Source: Parvularia atlantis
Taxonomy: Eukaryota > Opisthokonta > Rotosphaerida
NCBI GenBank assembly: GCA_943704415.1
Contig: CALSCO010002175.1
Coordinates: 1-14,592, forward strand
Direction of reading: 5' to 3'
DNA length: 14,592 nucleotides
The notes under the pieces were generated by a model. That model did not search any database. It was not told where the DNA came from and was given only the letters and a program-made list of their open reading frames with translations. Both the position numbers and the translations under genes were made by a program. Of the stretch, positions 7,593-14,592 are shown in pieces; the first letter of the stretch is position 1, and every line of letters starts with the position of its first letter.

Positions 7593-10500
7593 TTTGACCA
7601 TGTTGAGCTTCTCCTCGCAGCGCAGCGCCGCCTTGTGGAAGTCGTGCTCCTTCTGCAAGCCGTAGAACTGAAGGTGCTTGCGCAGGTACGGGTCGAACGT
7701 GCTCGAGCATGGGAAGCAGCTCAGGCACAGCTCGAGCAGCTTCCAGCCCATGCGGACGCTCTCGCTGGCAACGCGGCGCCCCGCGTGTCAGCGCACGGCG
7801 GGCCTTTCCGATGCGCCGCACGCACCCCTTTCGGCTCGTGTTGCTCGTCGTCTGCTTGATGATCTGGCAGTACAGCTCGTCTCGCAGGAGCTGTCGCGCA
7901 CGCGTGCGTGCGTCAGTCGCAGCGGGCGCGGAGGGCGAGGCAGGCGCGCACGTGTCGCTCCAGCCCGCGCAGGATGATCCACTGGCCAAGCTCGGCCGGC
8001 GCGCGGCTGGTTGACGCGTCGCCCATAAACTGCATGACCACTGGGCGCGCGAGACAGCCGTTCAGCGTCGTGGCCGTACTCAGGCACAACGCACCCTTGA
8101 ACATCTCCACGGCCATCGCCGCGTCCTCGTCTGCGTACAGCTTGACGAGCGACTGCTTGATCGGCGTCTTGGAGAACTTGATGAGCCGCACGAGGTCGCG
8201 CCAGCCCCAGTCGGCCGTGTCCGGGCTGACGCGTGTCGACTGGTTGCGCGACCACGTGCCCATGATGCGCGACCGGTTGCCCTCCTGCGTGCGCACGTCA
8301 CACGGCGGCCCCGTCACACGCATGTCGCGCACCTTGCCGCGCACAGACGGCGCGTCGCGGAAGTAGCTGCGGGCGTAGTTGAGCATAGAGTACTTTTGCG
8401 CGAGCGTGTCCTTCGGCGCGGCCTGCGCGCACGCAGGCTCAAGATATGCCGCCGCCGCCGCATGCACGCGGCGCGCACTTCCTGCGCCTCGAGCGGCGTC
8501 GATGGCAGCTGCGACACGCGCCGGCGGCCAACGTCGGGCCGGCGCACGCCGAGCACCGCGACCTCGACGAGCTCGGCAGGGAACCAGCCTGTCTGGTCGT
8601 GGCACGTGCCGCGCCTGGCCCGGCGCCGCCTGGGTCAGCACGCACGCGGCGCGCGCCGTTGTGTCGCGCACGCACCACCACCCGGTCTCCTCGTTGCGCT
8701 CGAGGATCTCGATCACGTCGTCCTTATCAAAGCCGAGGACGTCGGTGCTGCCGTCGTGCGCGTCCTTGGCGATGGCCTGCGTGCCGATCGCGATGAGGAT
8801 CTGCACCGTGGCCGCGACGGCCGCCTTGACATGCGCCGCCTGCGCCGCGTGAGCACCTGTTGCCATGGCCAGTGCGCTCAGGGCGCACCTGCTCCGTCTT
8901 GAAGTGATAGTCGCCCTCGTCCGTCACAAAGTCGAACGTGTCCTTGGTCGCGTCGAACCGCTGCACCTTGGCGTACTCGGTCGTGAGCAGGATGGTCTGC
9001 GGCGTACGGCTCAGACGGCGCACACAAGGCGAGCCATGACGCGCGTGCCTTGCCAGCGTCGTCCATCACGTGGATGCCCACACGGTCCACGCAGAGGTCC
9101 ACCCGCGGCAGCTCGGCCGAGACGGGGTGGCGCGTGCCCGTTGCTGTCGGGAAGATCTTGGGCGCCGTCTCGGGCGTGCACTACGGCGGGCCGATGAGCG
9201 GCACGTGCTGCAGCGGGCTACGCGAACGCGCACCTTGGCCGCGAACCGCTCCGAGAACATCGTCGGCAGGCGCTGGGCGCCCTCGATGGCCTTGAGCTTA
9301 ACCTGCAGCGGCGACAGCTCGCTCCTGTGCGCGCAACGACGCAGTGAGTCTGGCAGGTGGACCCGTCACAGTGTGGCCGCACCAGTCGGCCAGCAGTTTC
9401 TTGATGCGCGCCTCCCACTCGGGCAGGGCGGCGCGCGCGGCGAGCTTGGCCGGCAGACAGCGCTCGAGCAGCGCACTGCGCGGGGTGTTGGCGACACGGC
9501 AGCGAGCACCGCGACCGGACCACGCACCGGGTCTGCAAGGGCGCGTCGCGCGGATGCTGCGCTGTCACAATCGCGACCGAGCTCTGGCCAGAGACCTCGA
9601 TCGTCGGCAGCGGCCACGCGCGCAACGCAGCAGCCGCCTGTGCACGCACAGGCATCAGACACGTGCACGCCATTAGACCGCACTGTCAGCGCACCTGGGC
9701 AAAGCACAGCTCGGCGAGCTTTGGGCTGCTCTCGAGCGACTCCTGCGCGCCAAAGCCCTCCTTGACGAGCACGGCCTCCATCGTCGGCTCGATGAACAGG
9801 TAGCCCTCGTTCTCAGCGCGCGCGATCGCGTCGAGCAGCCGCTGCTTGCTGGACGCACGCCGGCCTGCGTCGGCAACGGGCACGTCAGGACACCCCAGCG
9901 CGGCGGAAGCGGCGCACCGTCGCCGTTGGGCATGACGAGCTGCAGCCCCAGCCCAGCCGCACTCTCAAGCTGCAGCTCCTGCCGCACACGAGACCGCATC
10001 AGCACGCGCGACGCCAGCGAAGGCTCACGAGCGGCACCTGCTGCGCCATGCGCGCCACTTCCGCCACCGTCGCGAGCAGCGGCGCCTGCACCCACGCGCT
10101 CGAGCCGGCCGCGCGGACGCGGACGCGCACGGTGCGCTCGCCGCTCTTGACCTGGCATCACGGCATAAGCGACCGCTGCAGCACGGCCGGGCACGTGCGG
10201 CAGCGCACCAGGTCGTACTCGACCTGCGACGTCGGCAGCTCGCGCGCGACGGTCAGCGTCAGCTGCGCCTTCATCAGCTCTGCCGCCATTGTGCTGCGGC
10301 GCAGCTCAGCGGAGCGCTCGGCGGCGCAGGCACACGAGCGGCGGCACCTGTACGGCTCCTCGACGGACGAGGCCAGGAACGACGTAAACACGTCCAGCAC
10401 CGCGTTCGACGGCCCGAAGCACAGCAGCGCCAGCATGAGCAGCTGGCACCCGCGCTCGCGGCTCCTGCGAGCACCAGGCAGCGTTAGCGCGAGTGTGCCA

Positions 10501-13500
10501 CACGCGCGCCACGCACGGTGTGTTCGGGTTGTGCAGCAGTTGCTTCATGAGCTGGCACAGGAACTCGTCGCGCAGGGCGGCCTCGTGCAGGCACAGAGCG
10601 ACGAGCTGGCGAACGATTGCGGCCGGCGCGAGCGGCACGGGCAGGACGTGGTCGCCCATGAAGGCCATGAGCAGCGTCGAGATCGTGATCGCATCCTCCT
10701 CCACACTCTCGGCCGTCGCCAGGAGCAGCGGCGATGCGAGCGGGAACTGCGCCGAGTGCATCATCAGGCGCACGCGCACACTGGCTCCATTGCTCACCAG
10801 GGCGTAGCGATGGTCGAGCCCGCGCCGGAAGTGCTTGCGGGCGTACCGCGCAAACGCGACGGTCGTCTCGGTGAGCGAGAAGCGCGTGTCGGAGCGGCGC
10901 ATGCCGTCGCTGCGGGCACATCAGCTTGTGCGTGCCGCAGTGTGAGCGCGCACCTGCCGCCTGCTGCGCTGTCGTCGTCGTCTGCGAGCGCCGCATCGTC
11001 GTCGGCGGGCTGCTGTACCTGCGTGCAGGCCTGTAAGCGCGACAAACACGCGCGCACGCCACCTGCACGCACCTCGAGCTGCGCCAGCTGCTGTTCGATG
11101 TCGGCCAGGATGTCACTTGTCTCGTCAAACGACGCGCGCATGGCCAGCACCGGGTCGGACGCGATGGCCTGCAGCTGCGCGTCGATCTCGGCGTCGAGTG
11201 CCTTCTTCTTGGCCTCGTCGATGACGACGCGCCGGCCAGACCTGGGCGAGAACTCGACAGCGCCGGCCTCACCCGCCAGCGCCGCCAGCGGCTGCGACAG
11301 GACGCGCATGAGCACGTGGCAGCGCGGGCGCGCATGGCCGCACCTCGATGGCCGACTGCCGCCGCAAAAGCTCGTTGCGCTTGGCCACGAGCACCTCCTT
11401 CTGCCGCTCGCGCCCCTCCTCGTCCTCCTGCCGCCGCCACTCGTGTCAGCCCGTGCGCCACCGCCGCCCGCCCCGCTTACCTTGCGCTGCCGCAGCAGCT
11501 CGGCCTCGCGCTGTGCCTGGACTGACAGGGCGACGACAGCCTCGAGCGCGAGCCGGGTGCGCACGGCTGCGTGCCGACCGCGGCTGGTTAGCCAGCGCTG
11601 CCGCAGAGCGGCGTGCGCCCGCACCGGTCTGCAGAGCGAGGGCCTGCTCGCGGTACAGGCGGTACTTGATGCGCAGCCGGTGCCCGCGGTAGACTGCACC
11701 AGGCAGCAGGTCAAGCCTCACTCACGCAAGTGCCCGCGATGCACGCACCCTTCTGCACGAGCACGGCCGCACGGCGCTGCTTTGCAAACTTGCGACGCAC
11801 GCGCAAGCCGCGCGCAACTGCCGCCCGCCCGCCCGCATCAGCACAAGGCGGCGCTCGCGAGGAGGGCAGCGCACCGCTCTGGAGCAGGATGATCGCGCGC
11901 CGCGCCTTGCGGTACGCGCGCTGTGCGAGGAAGCGCCGCACCCACCGCTGTACCGTGCGCGCCGCGACGCCAAAGACGCCGTAACGCGTCTTCTCCAGCT
12001 TGACCTCGACCGAGTCGCGCATGAACGCCTTGGCGTGGCCGACTTGCCAGTTGTCCTTCTCATCCGGGCCGACGGCCTCGAGGATCTGGCCGTAGGCACA
12101 AGCGCGTGAGCGGCACGTGCGGCACAGTGGTTTGCGGGGACGCACCTTGGCGCACTTGCCCTTGTTGTCCATCATCGCCGTGAGGGCCATCAGCGGCGTC
12201 CCGAGCATGTTGAAGCGGTAGCTGTGCGCTCACAGGGAATGAGGCGGGGGCCAGGGTGCTGCTGCTGCGTCCGCACCGGCGCAGGAACGCATCAAACGGC
12301 ATGCGCACGGCGTAGCCGGCCTTGCGGATGCGCACGGTCTCCAGCAGGCCTGTTGCTCTGTGAGCACGGTGCCGCCTGGGACGTGGGTGGCATACCCGAG
12401 TAGCGCAGCTGCGCCTCAACGAGATCGGCGTCGAGCAGACTCGGCTTCTGCAGTGTGTTGGGCTTGATGCAGCGCACAAAAAACGGGTTGCAGGCCGACA
12501 GCGTCGCGACAAGCAGCGTGAGCGACTCCTGGAGCGGCGACGCAGCGTGAGCGGCCGCGCCAGAGCGCTCGTGCAACGCACGTGAAACCGCGAGCCGACT
12601 GTCTGCGCAGTGGGCGCCTTGCTCACGCTCGCAACGCTGCCCGCGCTGCTGTTGCTGCTCGTGCTGGCGCTGGACGCGCTCGTAGCGTGACGCGGGCTCT
12701 GCGGCGGCGAGAGCACCTGCGGCTGGCGCCGGCGGCGGCGGCGTTAGGTGAGCTGCACGAAGCGCGGCAGCGGCCGGCACACCTCCTTGGTCGCGCTCTT
12801 GAACACGTTGGCCACGAGCATGTGCGACGACGACAGCATCAGGTTCTCGAGGTCCTCGCGCAGCTTGTCGCGGTTCTTCTCGAGGAAGTTGGTCACGTCG
12901 TACGTCACCTGCGCGCCAGCTCGCGGCGGTTGGCGTGCGGTCCGTCGCACGGTGGCGGCGGCGCGCACCGCGCCGGCGTAGTGCACGATCCCAAACGCGC
13001 TCTTGGCGACCTTGGGCTTGACGTAGTGCGGGTGCGCAGACTTGCCAGCGTGGTTCGCGTGCAGCTTGTCGAGCAGTGTCAGGTCGGTGGCCTTCGGGAA
13101 CGTGCACTCCTCATCCAGCAGCAGCAATACGCCCACGGGCCGCTAGAACCGACCGTGAGCGGGTGCGATCAGGCGTGCCGCGTGCGCACCTTGGCGATCA
13201 GGTCGAGGCACGGCTGGTTGTCGACAAAGTCGATCTTGGACCAGTTGATGCCCTGAAGGCGCGCGCGCGCGTTCGGCACACATGCCGTGCCGCACGCGCG
13301 CGCGCGGCTCACGCACCTCCTTGTCGTACTCCTCCTGCTCGAGCTTGAAGATGTGGTGGTTGAAGAACTGCTGCAGCTTCTCGTTGGCGTAGTTGATGCA
13401 CAGCTGCTCGAACGAGTTGACCTTGAAGTCCTCAAAGCCAAAGATGTCGAGCACGCCGATAAAGTGGCCCGACGGGCTGGGCGAGCATATGACGCGGTTG

Positions 13501-14121
13501 AGCGTCGTGACGATGTGCGAAAACAGCGCGCCGTAGACGGCCTTGGCGAGGGCGTCGCGCGAGTCGTTTGCCTGCGGCCGATGGTCAGGCGTCGCGGATG
13601 GCCCGCGCCGCGCCGCGCCACATACCTTCTCGCGGCTCAGCGCGGCCGTGATCGTCTCGCGCGAGGTCTGGCTGATGCGGTGCACAAGCGAGTGCGCGAG
13701 CGTCTTGGGCGGGACACCGAGGCAGAACGCGGCGTCGTCGAGGGCTGGTGCCGGGCATGAGACGCCACTTTGTGAGCCGCGCGACCGTAACGCACCGCCG
13801 TTCTTCTCATTCACCTTGCACGTGTCGTCCGACACGGCCGTGAACTCGATGTTGCCCAGGTGCAGCACGGCGGCGACGACACGCATGATGCCCGAGATGA
13901 GCTCGTCCGACATGCGCAGGTTCTCCATGGCCGACTGCGAGCGCGCGCACGCACGCACGTGTGTCAGCCAGCTGACTTATGCTAGAGTGCGGTCGCCGGG
14001 GCGCACCCGCACGCGCTCAAAGTCCTCCTCGTCGCTCATGCCGTTGACGACGAGGCAGCCGCTCTGGCTGAGTACGCGAAAGTCCTTCGCGGCCTTGAGG
14101 CGCAGGAGCTCTGCAGTGCCG

Positions 14122-14198
<77 letters not shown>

Positions 14199-14527
14199 TT
14201 CAGCGGAGCACGTGCAGCGGCGTGCTGCGGCGACGCACTGCGCTCCTCGGCCGATGCGCCCGCGAGCATGTTGTAGAAGATGTGGTAGTTGCGCTCGCTC
14301 TCGGCCTGCGCGACTATGCGCGACTGCACGACCGCGCGCGGTCAGTGCCGCGCACCACGCGCCCACGCAACCACACCACCTTCTCGAGCAGGTCTGCGTG
14401 CGGTGCCACGCACGGAGGGTGAGCTATGCACACAGGTGCACCAGCGCACTCAGGCGTGCGCACAGTCGTTGATGCGCGCGCCCTCGATGTGACCGGCCTT
14501 GGCAAACTGGATTTCCATAAACTTGCC
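5982..14527 (-). CDS. Unconventional myosin, class VII-like (MyTH4-FERM-SH3-MyTH4-FERM tail), 5' partial
   Basis: This is an actin-based motor with a cargo/membrane-binding tail. In animals and Dictyostelium such myosins act in filopodia, microvilli, stereocilia and adhesion. The visible part is 1,929 residues in 49 exons (5,790 nt). It starts at GKF, directly after the switch I loop, and ends in TGA at 5984-5982. The ATP P-loop and N-terminus are right of the window; 14528-14592 looks like the end of the preceding intron. The order is motor, three clear IQ motifs plus a degenerate fourth, a charged helix, an acidic linker, then MyTH4, FERM, SH3, MyTH4, FERM. That is the full myosin VII order; class XV shares much of it, so class needs a tree. 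Exon limits are given in the domain entries. Forty-eight introns (42-78 nt, one of 128) were placed by frame and motif continuity, and the sum is an exact number of codons. Individual junctions may be off by a few bases. Confidence 0.92.
7593..8422 (-). other. Second MyTH4 domain
   Basis: Exons 8422-8333, 8284-8095, 8040-7952, 7890-7826 and the start of 7764-7539. Landmarks: [90 protein letters not shown]. This is a clean match to MyTH4 order and is more canonical than the first copy. Confidence 0.93.
8563..8764 (-). other. SH3 domain
   Basis: It spans the end of exon 8839-8676 and the start of 8614-8479. Landmarks: [28 protein letters not shown]. These are the SH3 GWW strand, the terminal FP-x-x-(Y/L)V motif, and the Phe-x-x-x-Asp turn. 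The usual N-terminal ALYDY is replaced by an AKD-containing stretch, so Pro-peptide binding may be weakened. Its place between the two MyTH4-FERM blocks is the myosin VII arrangement. Confidence 0.85.
8765..10293 (-). other. First FERM domain
   Basis: Exons 10293-10209, 10151-10038, 9978-9918, 9864-9695, 9637-9528, 9475-9383, 9324-9234, 9180-9049, 8996-8889 and the start of 8839-8676. The F1 lobe shows [12 protein letters not shown] and [11 protein letters not shown]2 includes [14 protein letters not shown] and RCLPAKL, then [12 protein letters not shown] and [11 protein letters not shown]3 has [14 protein letters not shown], a [16 protein letters not shown] strand pair and the terminal helix [15 protein letters not shown]. 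Together with the preceding MyTH4 this should form a MyTH4-FERM supramodule. F2 is divergent from the animal consensus. One of its introns, 9048-8997, is GC-AG. Confidence 0.78.
8997..9048 (-). other. Non-canonical GC-AG intron in the myosin gene
   Basis: A 52-nt intron with donor AAG/GCACGC and acceptor CGCCGCAG. It is required to join DDAGK to TILLTTEY, which restores the FERM F3 strand order. No GT donor in the region gives the right phase. A CTGAG branch-like motif lies before the acceptor. A sequencing difference from GT cannot be excluded. Confidence 0.75.
10348..10909 (-). other. First MyTH4 domain
   Basis: Exons 10909-10798, 10746-10517 and 10464-10348. Landmarks: [55 protein letters not shown], then [15 protein letters not shown]. 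This follows the MyTH4 sequence order (FMGD, RDE-x-xCQ-x-x-KQ, NPN, G-x-QLL). MyTH4 domains pack against the following FERM domain and in other myosins contribute to microtubule or cargo binding. The 51-nt intron 10797-10747 is open and a multiple of three, but it has a donor GTGAGC, a CTGAT branch and a CAG acceptor. Confidence 0.88.
10954..11291 (-). other. Helix-rich linker ending in an acidic segment
   Basis: Exons 11291-11073 and 11030-10954. The first encodes [15 protein letters not shown], then a charged helical stretch ([19 protein letters not shown]) and [17 protein letters not shown]. The second encodes an Asp-rich segment ([18 protein letters not shown]). No known domain is recognised. 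It lies between lever and first MyTH4, where myosin VII proteins have a helix and flexible linker. Confidence 0.65.
11344..11977 (-). other. Lever arm: IQ motifs and following charged helix
   Basis: Exons: rest of 12085-11875, then 11817-11749, 11693-11625, 11566-11481 and 11427-11344. IQ1 is [16 protein letters not shown]2 [16 protein letters not shown]3 [14 protein letters not shown]; a fourth ([14 protein letters not shown]) is degenerate. These should bind calmodulin-like light chains. Exons 11817-11749 and 11693-11625 are both 69 nt, flanked by phase-1 introns, one 23-residue IQ period each. After the IQ region comes a run rich in Glu, Arg, Lys and Gln ([12 protein letters not shown]), which could be a short coiled coil or single alpha-helix extension. 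Confidence 0.85.
12582..12716 (-). other. Exon coding the serine-rich loop 2 of the motor
   Basis: One 135-nt exon with phase-0 introns on both sides encodes nearly all of actin-binding loop 2: PPQSPRH, a Ser/Ala/Thr-rich run, then [12 protein letters not shown]. It lies between ATKE and ESLTLL. It has few basic residues, whereas loop 2 usually carries lysines. Both flanks are phase 0 and the length is 45 codons, so skipping would keep frame but would delete the conserved TVGSRF. Confidence 0.75.
14129..14198 (+). repeat. (AC)28 followed by (GC)7 microsatellite inside a myosin intron
   Basis: Perfect AC dinucleotides run from 14129 to 14184, then GC dinucleotides to 14198. They lie in the intron 14238-14111, which at 128 nt is the longest in the window. 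On the transcript it is a GU repeat. Alternating purine-pyrimidine tracts of this kind can adopt Z-DNA. Confidence 0.95.
14380..14393 (-). other. 14-nt microexon in the motor
   Basis: The exon supplies the last two bases of Tyr and then LEUCINE-LEUCINE-Glu-Lys, joining IND to SRI as the highly conserved motor motif YLLEKSR. Introns of 70 nt (14463-14394) and 56 nt (14379-14324) flank it, both with GTG donors and GCAG acceptors. Upstream phase is 1 and downstream phase 0, so skipping would shift the frame. Confidence 0.88.
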
Positions 14528-14592
14528 CTAGGCGCGCGCACAAGCGCGAGCACGAGGGTGAGTGCGAAGAGGCGCATGGAGCGCGCGGGGGG
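14528..14592 (-). other. Probable 3' part of the preceding myosin intron
   Basis: The acceptor CCTAG ends at 14528 immediately before the GKF exon, with a CTCAC branch-like motif about 30 nt upstream (plus strand near 14558). No coding sequence matching the switch I NxSSRF motif is visible here, so the previous exon lies outside the window. Confidence 0.6.

Larger units (their letters stand above)
11980..14527 (-). other. Myosin motor domain, from after switch I to converter
   Basis: Exons: 14527-14464, 14393-14380, 14323-14239, 14110-14013, 13934-13796, 13744-13626, 13571-13317, 13252-13190, 13142-12969, 12908-12783, 12716-12582, 12528-12396, 12349-12277, 12221-12146 and the start of 12085-11875. 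Landmarks in order: [53 protein letters not shown], switch II as [69 protein letters not shown], and the AFMRDS converter end. The TEDS-rule residue, 16 before DALAK, is Glu (SRETI), as in animal myosin VII, so heavy-chain phosphorylation is not predicted to be needed for activity. No catalytic break is seen in the visible part. Confidence 0.93.

Noticed and set aside
9888-9916. 29-nt intron beginning GTGTCC in the first FERM domain
   Set aside because: It would restore frame but is shorter than any other intron here. The 53-nt intron 9917-9865 uses a GTGCG donor and a CTGAC branch and gives the same downstream frame.
10048-11892. Long plus-strand open frame (614 codons) opposite the myosin
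   Set aside because: It lies antisense to exons with clear IQ, MyTH4 and FERM motifs. Its product is low-complexity Arg/Ser/Ala text typical of GC-rich antisense frames.
14129-14198. Telomeric or CRISPR-like repeat
   Set aside because: It is a plain dinucleotide microsatellite within an intron, with no spacers and no telomere unit.
1-14592. tRNA, rRNA, snRNA or transposon genes
   Set aside because: No cloverleaf boxes, rRNA core sequences, transposase or reverse-transcriptase motifs, or terminal repeats were seen by eye.

Overview
The window is nuclear DNA from a compact, very GC-rich microbial eukaryote. There are three protein-coding genes, about 68 spliceosomal introns (most 42-78 nt), and intergenic gaps of only 86 and 147 bp. 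No bacterial, organellar or viral gene is visible. The myosin has the metazoan/amoebozoan class-VII-type tail (MyTH4-FERM-SH3-MyTH4-FERM), which suggests a protist near Amorphea (choanoflagellate, filasterean, apusomonad or amoebozoan type). I cannot fix the lineage from sequence alone.

Layout. (1) 1-1207, plus strand: the 3' part of NCBP1/CBP80, the large subunit of the nuclear cap-binding complex, with six complete introns. Its 5' part lies left of the window. (2) 1294-5834, minus strand: a 14-exon gene for a secreted/membrane chimera of about 1,247 residues. In order it has a signal peptide, a seven-unit kelch propeller, a Thr/Ser-rich stalk of 8-residue repeats, three tandem ~140-residue modules, a Cys-rich juxtamembrane segment, and a multi-spanning C-terminal domain that looks XK-related. 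I do not recognise this architecture as a named family. (3) 5982-14527, minus strand: 49 coding exons of an unconventional myosin (1,929 codons visible). It starts just after switch I of the motor and ends at the natural stop. The P-loop and N-terminus lie right of the window.

NCBP1 and the chimera gene converge tail to tail. The chimera gene and the myosin run in the same direction, with the chimera gene downstream of the myosin. I see no functional link among them: one serves RNA processing, one the cell surface, one the actin cytoskeleton.

The splice model was built by hand. Each junction was chosen so that the reading frame continues and family motifs join across it; total coding lengths come out as whole codons (5,790 nt for the myosin, 3,744 nt for the chimera). 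Donors are nearly always GTGCG, acceptors CAG (rarely AAG or TAG), and many introns carry a CTGAC-like branch motif. Main points of interest are the chimera's novel architecture and its intron-free kelch exon, repeated introns marking internal duplications, a G30 tract that is intronic rather than poly-proline coding, one-exon-per-IQ organisation, a 14-nt microexon, a GC-AG intron and a serine-rich loop-2 exon.
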